Positions 11,791-24,700 are shown, counted from the stretch's first letter. The stretch is 64,000 nt of DNA from Bryoerythrophyllum caledonicum (GCA_963971425.1 OZ020523.1:10226867-10290866), one strand, 5' to 3'. Notes: a model not told the origin generated them from the letters alone. Numbers and translations: made by a program.

Positions 11791-13748
11791 CTATGTCCCT
11801 AACATCACCCCCTCCTTTAGCTTCGAGGTCTCCAAGAACACTATTGTTGTAAGTCGATACCAGCACAAGAAATTGATAATGTCTGGCATAGTATCGGCTA
11901 TATTAACAGGGCTTAGGTTTACGAGGATATTGTTGATAAAACTCCTGTACTTTTCCGGCGCATTGGCGAGATTTTTGGCCGATTCCCATGTTCGTTCATT
12001 AATACCATAGCCACTCCAATGCACAAAGTACTCTAATTTTCCCCATCTTTGCCGTGAATCTAGTATCTTATCTATCTCGTATTCCTCGTGGTTCTCTATT
12101 TCGATACTAGATGGCGAACTTTGCACTCTTCCCGGAAAAGTCGACTCTCAATAAGGTTCCAATAAAGACACGTGGAAGACTGAATGTACCTTCATAGCAG
12201 CTAGTAACTCCAGACGATATGCTATTGGATTAACTTGCTTCTGGATGACAAACGGTCCCAATCTCCGATAGTCCAACTTATCACAAGGCCGCTTGGTCTT
12301 GATATTTCGTCGAAGCAGCCATACTTTATCTCCAATCTTGAAAGTAGATGCTTCATTCTGAAATTTATCCGCGGTCGCCTTGTAAGACTCTTGGGCAGTC
12401 TGCAATTGAAGTCCCAACGTAGCTTGAAGCTCCAATAGCTGCTTTGAAAAGTCTTCCGCTGCCGGGTTGTTATTCGTTGATGGACTTAATAAATCGAGCT
12501 TCGAATGGTACCCATAATTGGCGAAGAACGGTGTTTGTTGAGTCGACGCGTGAAAGGTGTTGTTGTAAGCAAACTCGGCAAACGGTAGATACTCGGTCCA
12601 ATCGTCTTGTTGGTAGTTGATGGTGCATCATAAATACTACTCCAAGACTTGATTTACATGTTCCGTCTGACCATCACTTTGAGGATGAAAAGCCGAAGAA
12701 AGCTTGATATCTACCTTGAGTATCTCAAAGAGAGATCTCCAGAACTTCGATATGAACTGAGTTCCTCGATCGGACACAATATCATCTGGCAGGCCATGAT
12801 AATGATATACATTATCTAGAAAGAGCCTTGTTGTATCTTCGCTTGACGATGTCTTCTTGCAAGGGATAAAATGCGCCATCTTCGTAAGCTGATCTACCAC
12901 AACAAAGATGCTATCAAACAAATTCGAAGGTGGTAGGTCCGTAATGAAGTCCATGGAAACTGAAGACCATGGTCGGTGCGGAATAGGCAATGCTGCAGAA
13001 GCCCATAAGGGCGATGCCGAGGGGTCTCGGATCTTGAACAAATGTCACAAGAGAGGACAAACTCTTTGACATCCTTCCACATCTGGGGCCACCAAAAATC
13101 CCGGGAAATAAGCTCCAATGTCTTGTTGAATCCAAAATGTCCCGCCGATGGAAAATCGTGACGGGATTGGAGAACTCGTAGTCGTACTGGTCCCCTTGGA
13201 ATATACAACCGCTCTTCAAAATAAAGAAGATCTCCCTCCACCTTGAACTTGTCATCATTGACACCTTGCTTGATGTCAAGAGCTACAGAATCCTCGATAG
13301 TCGCAACACGTATCTGATTGAGGAAATCGGCATCAATTGGAACAACAACAACGCAAATCCAAAATTGCTCTCGCTTCAACAATGTCGTACATTGTTGATC
13401 AAACGCTGCTTCCCCTGCCTTTGGTGCAAGATATGATCTCCTCGATAATGCATTAGATAGCCCTTGCTGCTTCCTAAGCTGGTAGGCGATAACAAAGTCA
13501 AATCGCGATAGCGACATATTCCATCGAGCTTGACGACGGTTTAGAACTCGGGCAGACATGAAGTACTCCAAATTCTTGTGATCCGTGTATACAGTTACCG
13601 GATGCGCAGCGCCTTTGAGAAAGTGACGCCACTCTTGGAACGAATCCACTATGGCAAGGAGCTCCTTGTCGTGGATCTCGTAGTTGATCTCAACAACGGA
13701 AAACTTCCGAGAATAGAACGCAACTAGATGAAGTTTTCCGTCTACGCC
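11791..13748 (-). pseudogene. Ty3 pol: RNase H, integrase, chromodomain (broken)
   Basis: In sense order: RNase H with KLHLVAFYSRKF and VYTDHKNLEYF (about 13740-13500); the HHCC zinc finger around GHFGFNKTL...CDIC (about 13160-13030); integrase core with [16 protein letters not shown] and [13 protein letters not shown] (about 12970-12640); the GPF/Y-type C-terminus with YRRLGPFVIQK (about 12270); a chromodomain with EYEIDKILDSR and VHWSGYG (about 12095-12000). Lesions are a 1-nt frameshift near 13035, TAG at 12637-12639, TGA at 12628-12630 and TGA at 12148-12150. The first two stops fall in the conserved integrase motif LEQYLR, where Gln and Arg are expected, so they point to CAG-to-TAG and CGA-to-TGA changes. 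The final stop lies 14 bp inside the LTR. Confidence 0.85.
11805..11817 (-). promoter_or_regulatory. Polypurine tract of the Ty3 element
   Basis: AAAGGAGGGGGTG on the minus strand immediately precedes the LTR start. It is the plus-strand priming site for retrotransposon reverse transcription and fixes the LTR boundary. Confidence 0.65.
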
Positions 13749-14688
13749 TATTAAAGGAAGATTTCACTTCAAGATTAAGTGAAACATCTTCTCTACACTC
13801 ATTCAAACTATAGTTCCAAGCAATGAGACACAAGTCAAGGATCTGACTTGTATTGAATCTAAAACCTCATATTTGACCTAGATCTGAATCTAGATCTGAA
13901 TTCATGGTTAGTTGGGACTTTATTTCTGTGGTTTTTCTTACGTTTAATGCATAGATCTGAAGTTTCCGCACTCAATTACAACAAATCAGACCATACCTAC
14001 AAGAAATCCGGACTCGTTTCTAACTCTAACATACTAGATTTGATTAGGGTTTAGTAGATCAAGCTAGATCTATATAAGATCTGATGTATTTAGGCCAGAT
14101 CTACAATACCCACAACCAAGTTGCACCCAAATACTCTTCCAACAACAAGATCTACACACACATTCACAACACTAACACAAACACGCAAGAAGTAGTATCC
14201 AATTCATGATTTACTTCCTCAAACCTCCATAAACCTCTTCCATACTCACACAACTTCAGATCCACAAATTAGCTTCATTTCCTAGCTCTCTAACCACACT
14301 TTTCTACTCTAGCTCTAACACACCAAGAGAGATCCATACACACAAGAGGAGAGAGGAAATGAGAAGAGAGCCTTCAAGTCCTAGAGGGCGGCTCTCTACC
14401 CCCTCCAGACCCTAATCTGCCCTAATGAATGAAAGGTGTCCGGATGGATGACATCCATGTCCGGACAATTTCATCCACTGTCATTCAGGACATTTTCATC
14501 CACTATCATTCGGGACAGTTTCATCCACTACCATTTAGGACATTTTCATCCACTGTCATTCGGGACAGTTTCATCCACTATCATTTAGGACAGTTTCATC
14601 CACTGTTTTACTTTTTAACCATAACTACTTATTAACATCAAAAAATTACTACTGGGACCTTATAATAAGCCTAAATCTCCGGTTAACA
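13749..14688 (-). repeat. 3' LTR of a second LTR element (X), ~940 bp
   Basis: In the sense direction the LTR begins TGTTAACCGG at 14688, just after the polypurine tract AAAAGGAGGATAA (14701-14689). It ends at 13749, where CCTTTAATA is probably a decayed ...TAACA. The left edge coincides with the abrupt loss of Ty3 RNase H homology. A TATA-type sequence (CTTATATAGATC, minus strand, near 14066-14077) and a 25-bp minisatellite lie inside. The matching 5' LTR was not found in the window. Confidence 0.6.
14463..14615 (-). repeat. 25-bp minisatellite in the U3 of LTR element X
   Basis: About six tandem units of the type CATTCGGGACAGTTTCATCC flanked by CACTR, alternating GGACAGTTTC and GGACATTTTC variants. 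It sits within the first ~230 bp of U3, the position where retrotransposon LTRs often carry enhancer repeats. Confidence 0.7.
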
Positions 14689-14820
14689 TTATCCTCCTTT
14701 TGAACAACATCTGCCCTCAGATGTTCAAGTGGTGCTGGAGAAAAATATAACTCTAGACAAAAAATACTGGTTACTAACATCCAGAGTACGAAGTCACCTC
14801 TGAAGCTCTACTGGACATCT

Positions 14821-17800
14821 CTAGCCACTTGAAGGAAGAACCACCTTGCGGGGAAGATCTTCAGTGCTTGTCAAACCCACTTTAGGCTCCGAATTGGTCG
14901 CTGCTTGCAAATCATGTCCAGAACTGGACACCGTCGCCTTCAGTTGGATCGATTCGGGTCCTGAAACAGTCTTTGGGTCGAGTGTCTTCGTCAATTCAAC
15001 CTTTGAAGGCGGAATAGGCATCTCGACTGGCCCTGGAAAAGTAACTGGAGGGGCCATCGGATAATATTGTGGATATTGCGGCGCATGTCCTCCCGTACTA
15101 GAACCCATACCATAGTGTCCAGATACTCCGCCAAATTGATAATGTCCCGGAGGTGGATAAGGATACGGACCTCCCTAACCTCCTGCTCGAGCGTAATGCT
15201 CCCTAGTGGCCATGTGGAACACTGATGGTCCTCTACCACCTTGGGCGTCTGGAGATCCTGAAGAAATCCCCGCTTGACCTTGAATGGGTCTAGAACTAGA
15301 ACCACCCTGGAAAAGATAAGTTGTTCCCAAGAAAGGAGTAGTCTGAGGTTGAAAATCTAGAGTTGGGAGAGGAAGCGTCCGGTCCCAAAGAAGGGTCACC
15401 GCCCGGGCAACAGGTGCCTAGGATTGGGGAGTAGCTTGCCATCGAGTCTTAGTGTCGGAGGCAAGTGCAGAAGTGTCTTGAATATTTCCAGATGTACCAC
15501 CCTCATGAATTGGATTAGCCTCCTGCTCTGGAAGTTCGTCCAATTCTTCATCGGAGCAGTAAACAAACTCCGGGTAAGCATCCACAAATTTGAGGAGATA
15601 CTTGTTCAAACGATCCAGATCTGCTTGGTAAGCATCCACCTCACTGAGTAGTTGTTGTCGTGAAGGAGCAAGGAGAGGCTTGGTTATCCCCTATTGGAGA
15701 CCGTCTAGCGCCCCTCTACTAACTCCGATCGACGAAGAAGTTGATGGTTATCAACCACCAACTCGTCAAAAGCCCAAAGTCGAGCACTCATCTGAGTCTC
15801 TAGTTCCACCCTCTTGACATGAGCTGCTGCAACTATCGCGGGGTCAAATCTGAACATCTCCAATCGCGAGGTATCCAGCTCCTTTTCCTTATCCACCAAG
15901 GCTTGAGAAGTGATCTATAGTTGAAGCTGGAGTGCCTGAATTGTTCCCTGGAGTTGAGTATGATCCTTGAGTAGTTGAATTTGAGTTGGCTGCGTCCGTT
16001 CCAACTGGCCTTGAGTTCCTGAGTTCTGGATAGCGTCTTGGTACTGAGGTCCAGATACCGCAGTGCTTCCTGGAATCCTGCTACCACTTCTCGTGACTTT
16101 TGCTGGACCTGGGAAATCGTGTGTTCCAACGCCATAGTTGTTGGAGGAACCTCGGAGGATTGGCCCGTTGGCTGGGAGTCCTGAACGGAGGGTAACTCCT
16201 CTAGAACCGCCTTCTCCGGTACGATACGTGGTTGCTCCTGTGGAACCTCAAAAGTGCCCGGTCTGTATTTTGGTGGAGACTCCTCGTCCGTCTCCAGATG
16301 GGTCTGGACTAGCCTCCGCAACCTCTTTGGTACTCTGGATAATGGGCTGGAAAACTCTACTCCCATCGTTGTAGCTGCTGGTGAAAGCTGTCTTTGACTG
16401 GAGGTGACCACACCTTGCTCTATCTATCGAAGCTCCGAAGAATCCAGTTTCTCTGCTGTACTGGCTGCAAGTATCTGGGGAGTCCCTGTAGGCTGAGCAT
16501 GTCGGGTCTTTTTTCGGGTTTGGATGGGGCTCTGTGGGGGACTCCTCTTCCTGGATTGATTCCTTATGGACCGTCTGCTTGGAGGTGTAGTCGTTGGAGG
16601 AGGTGGTCCTTCTGAAGATGGTGTGAGAGGAATTGGGTTTCTTATGGTCCGCCCTTGAGAACCATCACTCTCATGCAAGTCCAGTGGTGCGCCAAATAAA
16701 GGGTTCTCGTGGCCAACCTGGACATCTGCGTTGTTGTACTCCTCGTCATGTGGAAACCAGCCCCTGAGTAAAGCGTTGATCAATTTTTCTCCTGGAATTT
16801 CAGACATCCCCCCGAGATATACCCGGGTTAACATCCGTCGCAATCCAGATATCACTAGTGGTGTTCAGTCGTGGTTACCATCCTTAGATTCCACCGTAGT
16901 ATACAGATGAGCCATGAGGTCATTATTTGTGTGTAAAGACTGTTTCTTCACACATAGTACTTCCACCAAGGCCTGGATGCGAGTCTTGTATAACTCTGAA
17001 AATCCAGCTATAAGGACATCATCCGAAGAAAAATGCTTGGAAGTAAGCTTGAAACGTTTCTGATATAGCCGATGTGTATCCTTGGCGCTCCTGGATATAA
17101 TTAAAGTCTGAGTGCCTTCCAAACCCAGAGCCTCCTGAACCACCTGATGAGTAATGTTAACTGGGATGCCCCGGACCACTGCCCGCACTGGTGACTCTGG
17201 AGTTAGTACCTCGGGTTTCTTGTGGATGAATCCTTCCACAAAATTCCGCACCAACTCCTCCCGAGGTGGAAACCATGTGTACTCATAGAACACACCAATC
17301 CCACTGATCCAGCACAAGCATCATCCTGAATATCCCGCCAATTCTTCCAGAATCTTAAAGGTAAAAACTGGAGGTTCAATCTTCGGTTTACCTGACGAGG
17401 AATGTGCATCCGTCTGGGGACTCTGGCATCCTGCTCAGTGACTTTTTGCCGGACTGGAACTAGATCTCCGGTATTTGACACTCTAAAAGTACTCCCCCGA
17501 GGTCCCGTGCTCTTTGGTGCCAAGTTTTCCTGCAACTTAGCAAGGTTGGACATCCCTACAGTCCGAGGTATCTCTTCAGGAGGTCCAGTTGGTAATGAAA
17601 GTACCTGATGCTCTAGATCTTCGCCTGGAAGGATAGTTAGTTCGGGAGGTGCTCCTGTCCCCGGAGGAGTCATCAGGAACGTCGCAGACTCTATATGTTG
17701 GACTCAGTTTGGCGTTGAAGATCTTGGATCACACACGAGTATGTCGGGGTTGGTCTCCAGGGGTATGGTCATTGAAATGGGTTGTCCGAGTTCCAGACGA

Positions 17801-18215
17801 CTGGACGGTGCTCCTGCCATCCCCACTCCCGTTTCTCTCCATGGCTCCAAACTTCCCTACTAATTACTATTCCAGATCCTCTTCCGGTAGATTCCAATCT
17901 TGAAACAAATTCAGGAATGCTAGACGATTCTAGATTAGTTTCATGATTCCTGAAAATTCTAGGGTGAAACTGTTCGAGCACTAAATTGTTTTTTGTTTTA
18001 ATATTTTTTGTTATCCTAACGCTCTTGTCTCTAGCTTTTAATGCTAACAAAGCTTCTAAAACTGCAATATTTGGGCCCTCACTTGGAGTTTCAGGAGCGG
18101 TCTTCAAGTGCTCTCGCTGACCGTGGTCTCTGCTCCTAGGCGCTGCAGTGGCTTCGTTGTGGGTGTTGTTCCACGTGCGCTGGTCTTCCTCCACGATTTT
18201 GCCGTGACCTCCCAC
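14821..18215 (-). pseudogene. Long gag-like ORF of LTR element X, broken
   Basis: A protein of roughly 1100 codons can be followed with a few frame changes. The N-terminal part (18215-17203) is charged and low in complexity. The middle (about 17317-16865) is a folded-looking region with WFPPREELVRNFVEGF and VRAVVRGIPVNITHQVV. It has the layout of the plant-transposon N-terminal domain found in large gag-like ORFs. Basic/proline-rich segments follow (about 16700-16500), then Gln/Leu-rich coiled coil (about 16150-15700), and finally a Gly/Tyr/Pro-rich tail (GGHAPQYPQYYPM). In-frame stops are TGA 16865-16867, TAG 16424-16426, TAG 15418-15420 and TAG 15175-15177. Frameshifts lie near 17310, 16040 and 15700. 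No protease, integrase or reverse transcriptase follows, so X looks like a non-autonomous or deleted element. I do not recognise the exact family. Confidence 0.55.
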
Positions 18216-18564
18216 CTTCTTGGCTTCGGCACTCTCGTTAGGTTCAAGCTTCCGGGTCCATGCTGGTATACTGTCGATCTCGCTTCGTGTCGCTACTGCG
18301 TGTGCAGCCTGCGCCTCGTCTTCCTCGCTTGACCCATAACCTATGACTAATTAATTCCGCGCCACCCTTGCAAGAAGAAGAAGAAGAACGCCAGTCCCGG
18401 GCGGACCGGTGTGAATAAAGTGTCTGTTCGCACCACCACTAAGACCATGCCCACCAGGCAAGGAATTAGTAGTATGGGGCTACTTCCTCCTCTCGAGGGT
18501 AGACACTATGTACCAAGTGACCATAGAGATTAAAACCAAAACAAGGAAAGCCACAATCAAAGCA

Positions 18565-18712
18565 AGGGAGTGGAGATAGAAGAAAAAGAAAGGAAAGGAA
18601 AGGAAAGAGGAGACAATGAGGGGGGAGGGACTAGGAGGGTGGTGGAGGGAGGGAGATGAGTGGGGCGGTAGGAGGGTTAGGGTGTTTTTATGGAATGTCT
18701 TGTGGTTCGGGG
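18565..18712 (+). repeat. Polypurine stretch in the LINE copy 1 3' UTR
   Basis: Almost uninterrupted A/G on the plus strand (AGGAAAGGAAAGGAAAGAGG and similar, then G-rich). It is absent from the equivalent region of copy 2 and so was acquired or expanded after divergence. Confidence 0.6.
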
Positions 18713-21700
18713 AGGGTTTGGTTATTCTCAATTTTTCGTTTATGTAACAGTATGGACATAGCATGTTGAATTGCGATGGTGTTTATATTATTGAAGGTAT
18801 GTTTAATCGTGTTCATGGGGATTTTGAAGGTTTCTTCAAGGGTGTTCATGGGTGGGATATAGGTTGTGGCGCGGGCACCAGCCGTGATGACTATGAGGGG
18901 GTCGGTTTTCCATTCGAGGTTTCTTATGCCGTCGATGAGGGGTTCATATTTGTTTATTTTGTTTTCTATCGTTTCTGGTGAGAATCTGTCGTTATAGTAC
19001 GTGAATTCAATAAATTGAATGGTATAATTTGGATCAATGTGGGTGGGTGGCGGGTCGTTGTATGGTAAGCCTTTTATGCAAAGTATGTCGGGTTTAAATC
19101 TAGCATTGCAGTGACATCGTTGGGTTATACATGTATATGGGAGTAGCCAAGGTGGGACCGTATTTTCTTGTGGGTTGTTATTGAATTTGCCAGCATTCAT
19201 GAGTATGAAACATCGGGATTTGTTATGTGAAGCAATAAGTTTTCGGATTTCCCATACTGCTTTGTTGTGTCTTTTAACAATGAGGGAGTGTATGTGGTGA
19301 TTTTGGCATTTGAGTAGAACGTGTAGCCATGTGTCGGGGTCTGTAGAGGTACATATGGGGCATGTTATGGATGGGAAGCGTTCTATTCCGAAGAAGAGCT
19401 ATTTACGAGCATTTCCCATATATTGACCCGTCCGGAATTTGATAAGGCATGTAATTTGTGAATCTGTAATGGTGGGATTTTTCCAGAAATTTGTAGACAT
19501 TTCATTGTCTATGTTATTGTTGCTTGTCCATTTTTCTATGTTAGGGAAATTTTCTGAGATCGTGTCAATGTCATTGTATGTGTCTTGTTTTTTGAGGTAT
19601 TTTCCCAAAAATCGGACCGGGCCTTTGTCCGGGGTGTCATTTTTGGAGGGCCAATCCTCTTTTTGGAAGTAGTATGGGGTGGCATGTGCATGCTCATGTG
19701 GGTCCTTGGCATTTTGATGTGATTTTTCTCTTCCTTTTTTGGCTAGTATATCGGCTTGTTCATTTCCATCTATATTAGCGTGGGCTCTAACTTTATGGAG
19801 TGTAGTAGGTTGTGTTCAATTTTGGAGCATTTGTACCATGGACATGAGTATTATTTTGTCGGGGTGACTATTGTGGAGAGTAGGGTGTGTTATTTGTGTG
19901 TTTAGTAGATATAGGACATTGATGCAATCCGTAAAAATATGTGCGGGCTCGTTGGCATATGTTGTGTTGATGATTTGGAGTGTTTTATGTATGGCCATCA
20001 TCTCTGCTCTGAGGATGTTTTGAAGTCCATGAAGTCTTTTGGCTAGTTTGATTTCTTTGTTGGGGTTGTATATGCCATATCCGGCTTTTTCTCTCTGCCA
20101 GTGTCCAGGGCTACTTTCTACTGGTTCTTTGAAGGATCCATCTGTGTAGTAACAGTGTATGGGGTTATATTTTGGGTATGTATGTATGTGGTAATTAGGG
20201 AGAGGGGGTATTGTCGTGGAGTAGTTTAATGTGTTGTTATTGTATTCTAGTTTAGACCATTTTTTGCTGCAGTTTACTAGTGTTTGGGGAGGTGTGGTCG
20301 AGGCAATGTTTGTGTATGTTTGGTTGATGTTTAGAGTTTTGGCTATGGATGTGAGCGTGGTGAGTTGTTCTAAGGTTCCCACTGTTTTGTTTTGGTGATG
20401 GACACATAGTATTTGTAGTGTAGCTGGTTCAATCCTAGGTTTATTTTGTTTGGGTGGGATAGTGGGTTCTTTGTATGTTATTGAGTCCGCTTCAAATAGT
20501 ACAATTATGTGTGAGTCGGGAAAAGGGCCCGAGTGTGGGTTAGGGTTTTGATACCACTTTTTGTCGGGGATTATGATTAGAGTGGAGGTGTGGTTTGGGT
20601 CATGTTTGGCCGCTAGGCGGGCCCAATGTAGTGCTTGTTGTGTTTCTTCTTCATTGTGGGGGTGTGCTATACCATTTCGTATCCATTTGTAGTCAAAAGC
20701 TTTTCCTAGTGATCCGAATATTTTATCTCTTTCATAGGGGGAGTAAAATTTGTTAAGTTTAATGGGACATGTGACGGGAGAGGAGAAGTATGAGTGTTGG
20801 ATGTTGAATGTTGAGATTAATGAGTTTAGTATAGGTGTGGGTAGTGTATATTGTGTAAGTTTAAGGGGGTTATTTTTTGGTATTCTATATTTGTATCTTT
20901 GGTATAGCCAAATGACTTCGGTTTCAAATGGTTGGGTTGTTGGTTCAATGTTTGTAGGGGTTTGTAGTTTAGTGTTGTATTGATTCCACAACCATGTGAG
21001 CCTTGTGATTGGGATGGTAAAGAGGTGTCGTCCCTCTTCATCGTATAAGTGTGCTTGGTCGTTGTCAATTTTAATTGTGTTAGATGAGATAAGTATGTCA
21101 TTTTTGGAGTTACATTCCGTTGTGTGAATGTTTAGTAGGAGAAATATTGTGGGTGGAGTGACGGACCTTGTATCTTGGGGTTGATTTTGTGGGTGGTGGG
21201 CTTGGATAATTTCAGCGTAGAATTTGTGCTGAATTCTTTGATAATATTGTGTTAATTTATTGATGTTATGTGTAATGGTGTTTTGGTTGTGTCTTGGAAA
21301 GAGGTTTCTTTGTGGGAGCCATTTGTTGTAGGTGTAATTATTGAGAGTCCATTGGCATAGGTATCTGGTGTAGTTGTTTTTAATTTGGTTGTTATCTATT
21401 TTTTCCTTGTATTCGTGGTGTATGATGTTGATGATGGAATATGTGGTGGGATTTTTAAGGGTGTGGTTTGGGGGGCGGGGGTGGTGTGGGTGAGAGTGGG
21501 GAGGGTGTATCGATGGTGGGGGGGTATATCTTGGGATGATGTCGTTGTTTGAAGTGATGAATGGGTCTTTAAGTGTATGGGAGTATGTATGTGTATTGGT
21601 ATGGGTATTGTGTGGAGGGGGGTATATTGGGTGGCAAAAGAGTTGTCGTGCGATTTTGAGGGCACTTTTAATTAGTATTGATGGGGTGAAGTGGTAGATT

Positions 21701-24700
21701 TTAAACTCTTCATTGTTCATGATGTGTGTTCCATTAGGTAGGGAGATTTGTTTTAGTTCGTAGATATTTTTTGATATGAGTTTATGTAATAATTTTTGAG
21801 ATAATTGCGTGTTGAGTATATTATGGCTTTGTGTTTCAAGGATCCAAACTTTTTCTAGTGTTGTTGGTTCTATAAGAAAGTTGGGGAGAGTACTTTTTAG
21901 GTGGACTTTTGCTACGTGTTTTAGTAAGAAGAGGGTACGTGTTATTGGTGATCTAGTGCAATTTGTCTTTTTTATTCTAGATATGTTTTTGGCCCCCCCA
22001 TATTGGGCGAGGATGTGATGTGTTAGGCCCTTATATATTTTCCCAAGTCTGCCAGTGTCATTTAGAGCGTTCTGAAGTTGTTCTCCTATGCATCTAAGGT
22101 ATGCATTTTTTAGCGAAAGGGCTTCTAGTCCGAAGAGGTTGAGTGGTAATTGGGTTATTATATTAGACATACATTTTGGCATACCGCATACGGTTTTTTG
22201 TGTGGCAGTTATTTTTTGTCCAGTTTTTTGATGACGGGCATTGAGTATGGTACCGCATAGAAGATGTATGCCACGCCGGGTCTTAAAACTGTGTCGATCA
22301 TTTTTATTTTTTGTTTCATAGTGGCCGGACAAGTTATTAGTTCTTTGCATTGTTTAATCAATTTTTTTGTGGTGGCATGGATTTGGATTTTCCATTTTAG
22401 GGAGAAGACAATATTTATTCCTAAATATGTATATGGTTCGTTTTGATGCAGTACGGGTATTGGTTGGTTTCGGTAATTAATGTTAGAAGTTTGTATTAGG
22501 GTTTTGAATGCGGTGGGGTTTGTTTTTTATTTATTTGGGCATCCAGTGATGGCACATTTCGGGACACCCACATCCATTCCTGTCCATCTGCAGTACTTAT
22601 CTATTTTGTTGAGTTGTATTTGTAAATCTTTGATTTTGTTGGTAATAGCCGCAAGGTCATCCGCGTATGCCGTGGAGTTAATGGTAGTTTGTGAAGTTCC
22701 AAATGTGTATCCATTATTGCCTCTATCTAGCCATCTAAGTAGTGGTTCTAGGAATATGATGAATAAGTATGGGCTTAGAGTATCTCCTTGTATTGTTCCC
22801 CTTTGGATGGCAATAGGTCTAGTTTTCCTAAAGTGTTCTTCTATGTAGGAGGTTGAGGATTCAGAGTAGATATTCCCCACTAGCGCGGTTGCGTCTTTGG
22901 GGTATCCAAGGTCCGTCATTATGGCTAAAAGCCTAGCATGGTCAATAGAGCCAAAGGCATTTTTAAAATCAATATATAATATGAATATATCTTGGTTTGT
23001 AAAGCGTGCATCTTCTAATGCGGCTATCAGTGTTTGGATTTGTCTAGCGGTACTTCTTTCTACGCAGAACCTTTCTTGGCTATCATGGAATATTTTGTGT
23101 TTTTCGCCATATGATGATAGTATTGATGTGAGTGTGCTTGTAAATAGTTTATAGATGGTGTTGGCTAGTGCAATGGGTTTGTGGTTTGGTAGCATGGATG
23201 GGTCTCCTTTCTTGTATAGTAGAATTGTTGTACTTGATTTCCATGAAGCAGGGATTTGTTTTTGTTTATAGCAGTGGGAGAAAAAGAGATTTAATAGTTT
23301 GTGGAACCGTGGGGGCATGATTTTTAATATGGAGTTTGGTATTCGGTCCGGTCCAGGGGCCTTATTATTTCCTAGGTTTTGTAGGCAAGTGTCATATGTA
23401 GCTTGATTAAAGTATGTGTCTAGTGGGATTTCCGGGTCTCCTCTATTTTCTAATGTGAATCCATCTAGGTCGTACCATGGGTATTGTCGTAGTGCTCATG
23501 TGCATGTTATGGGGCGGTCCGTTTGATAGTTGCATGTTTCTACTGTAGGTCTGTTATTTTTTGTTTGTTGGTTAAATATTTCATTTGCAATGTCTTCTGG
23601 GCTAGTTAGTATATTGTTGTATTGGTCTATGATGCAATCTAATGGTGGGGATTCCATAGTTTTGAATATTCTTCTGTTTATTTTCTTGGGGTTAGTTTCA
23701 CATAGTTGTCTGTATTAAGAGATGGCTTTTCTGATGTTTTTTTGGGCATATTTAGTAGTAATCTTTATGGCTTGTATGTTGGCGTTTTTTGCGATTAGTG
23801 CTATGTTACTTATCCATGTGTCCTGGGGTAGGTGTATGGGGAGTGGATTTGGAATTTGTGTGTGTTGGAGGTTTTGTAGTTCGTTGAGGACAAGGTGGTT
23901 TCGCCATTGGGGGTTGTTATTTACGGTTCTTATGGTCTTTCGTATAGTGTGGTAAATGGTTAAGTGTTGTTTCCATGTTCTAGATAGTTTACGAGGCAAA
24001 TATCCACCTTGTTGTGATGTTCGATTTCTCATTTGTGGTATGAGTTGGGCTTTGCAAGTTTGTTCAATTGTGGTGGATATGTTGTTGATGAGTATGTCTA
24101 GGGCGTGACAGGCTTCTTGCCATTGAGTTTGAGAGAGATGATTATTAGATTCTAATTCATTTCTTAGGGAATCAATGCGTAATGAGTTTTCCTCAAATGA
24201 TTTAGTATTGAATAATTCTATGTTGTTTTGTGGGACCAGTCTCTATAGTTGTGTCCTCCTTGTCTAGAGTATGTGGTGTTTGTCGGTATATATTTAAAGT
24301 TTAGATTTTCTGTGAAATGTTTCCATTGTAGGTGTGCTATTTGTGGTGGTGTATGTTGGTTTCCGTTTTGTCTTCCTATGAGGCCAATGTCTCTGTTGAA
24401 GTCACCACATAAGATGTGGTTGTGGTTGGGGTTGTTGGTAATATGGGTGGTGATGTTAATTTTTATGTCCTCGGTGAGTCCAGTGTCTTTGGGGTGGGAT
24501 GGCATGTATATGTGGTGGATGAGCCATGATTGTAATGGGTGGTTGGTAATTTTCATAATTTGGAGGTATGGGGATATGTTCATTGGGGTGGGGATTTTTT
24601 TGACCTTTCCTGGAAAGGCGTAATTTTTATCTATGAGAGTGAGGAAGCCTCCTCGTCCTGGTGTATATGGTCTTCTTTGTTGTATACATTGTGTTAGGGC

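Larger units (their letters stand above)
11369..11804 (-). repeat. 3' LTR of the Ty3 element, 436 bp
   Basis: In the element's direction it starts TGTTAGGGAC (11804 downward) directly after a polypurine tract and ends GTCCTTGACA at 11369. The termini are inverted repeats matching at 8 of 10 positions and have the TG...CA form. It holds, in order, seven heat-shock-type repeats and a TATA box. The left boundary coincides exactly with loss of Tc1 homology, which supports it independently. Confidence 0.8.
11369..13748 (-). mobile_element. Ty3 chromovirus fragment: 3' LTR plus the end of pol
   Basis: Minus-strand LTR retrotransposon inserted in the Tc1 transposase. The order in the sense direction is RNase H, integrase zinc finger, integrase core, integrase C-terminus, chromodomain, polypurine tract, LTR. 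It is truncated at 13748, inside RNase H, where the LTR of element X begins. Reverse transcriptase, protease, gag and the 5' LTR of this element are not seen in the window. The chromodomain after integrase places it among chromoviruses. RNase H text such as VYTDHKNLEYFM and LNRRQARW is closer in style to fungal and bryophyte-type chromoviruses than to common seed-plant lineages. That assignment is inference. Confidence 0.85.

Noticed and set aside
11648..12010. Plus-strand 120-codon Leu/Ser/Arg repeat protein
   Set aside because: It is a translation of the heat-shock-element repeats and the antisense of pol.
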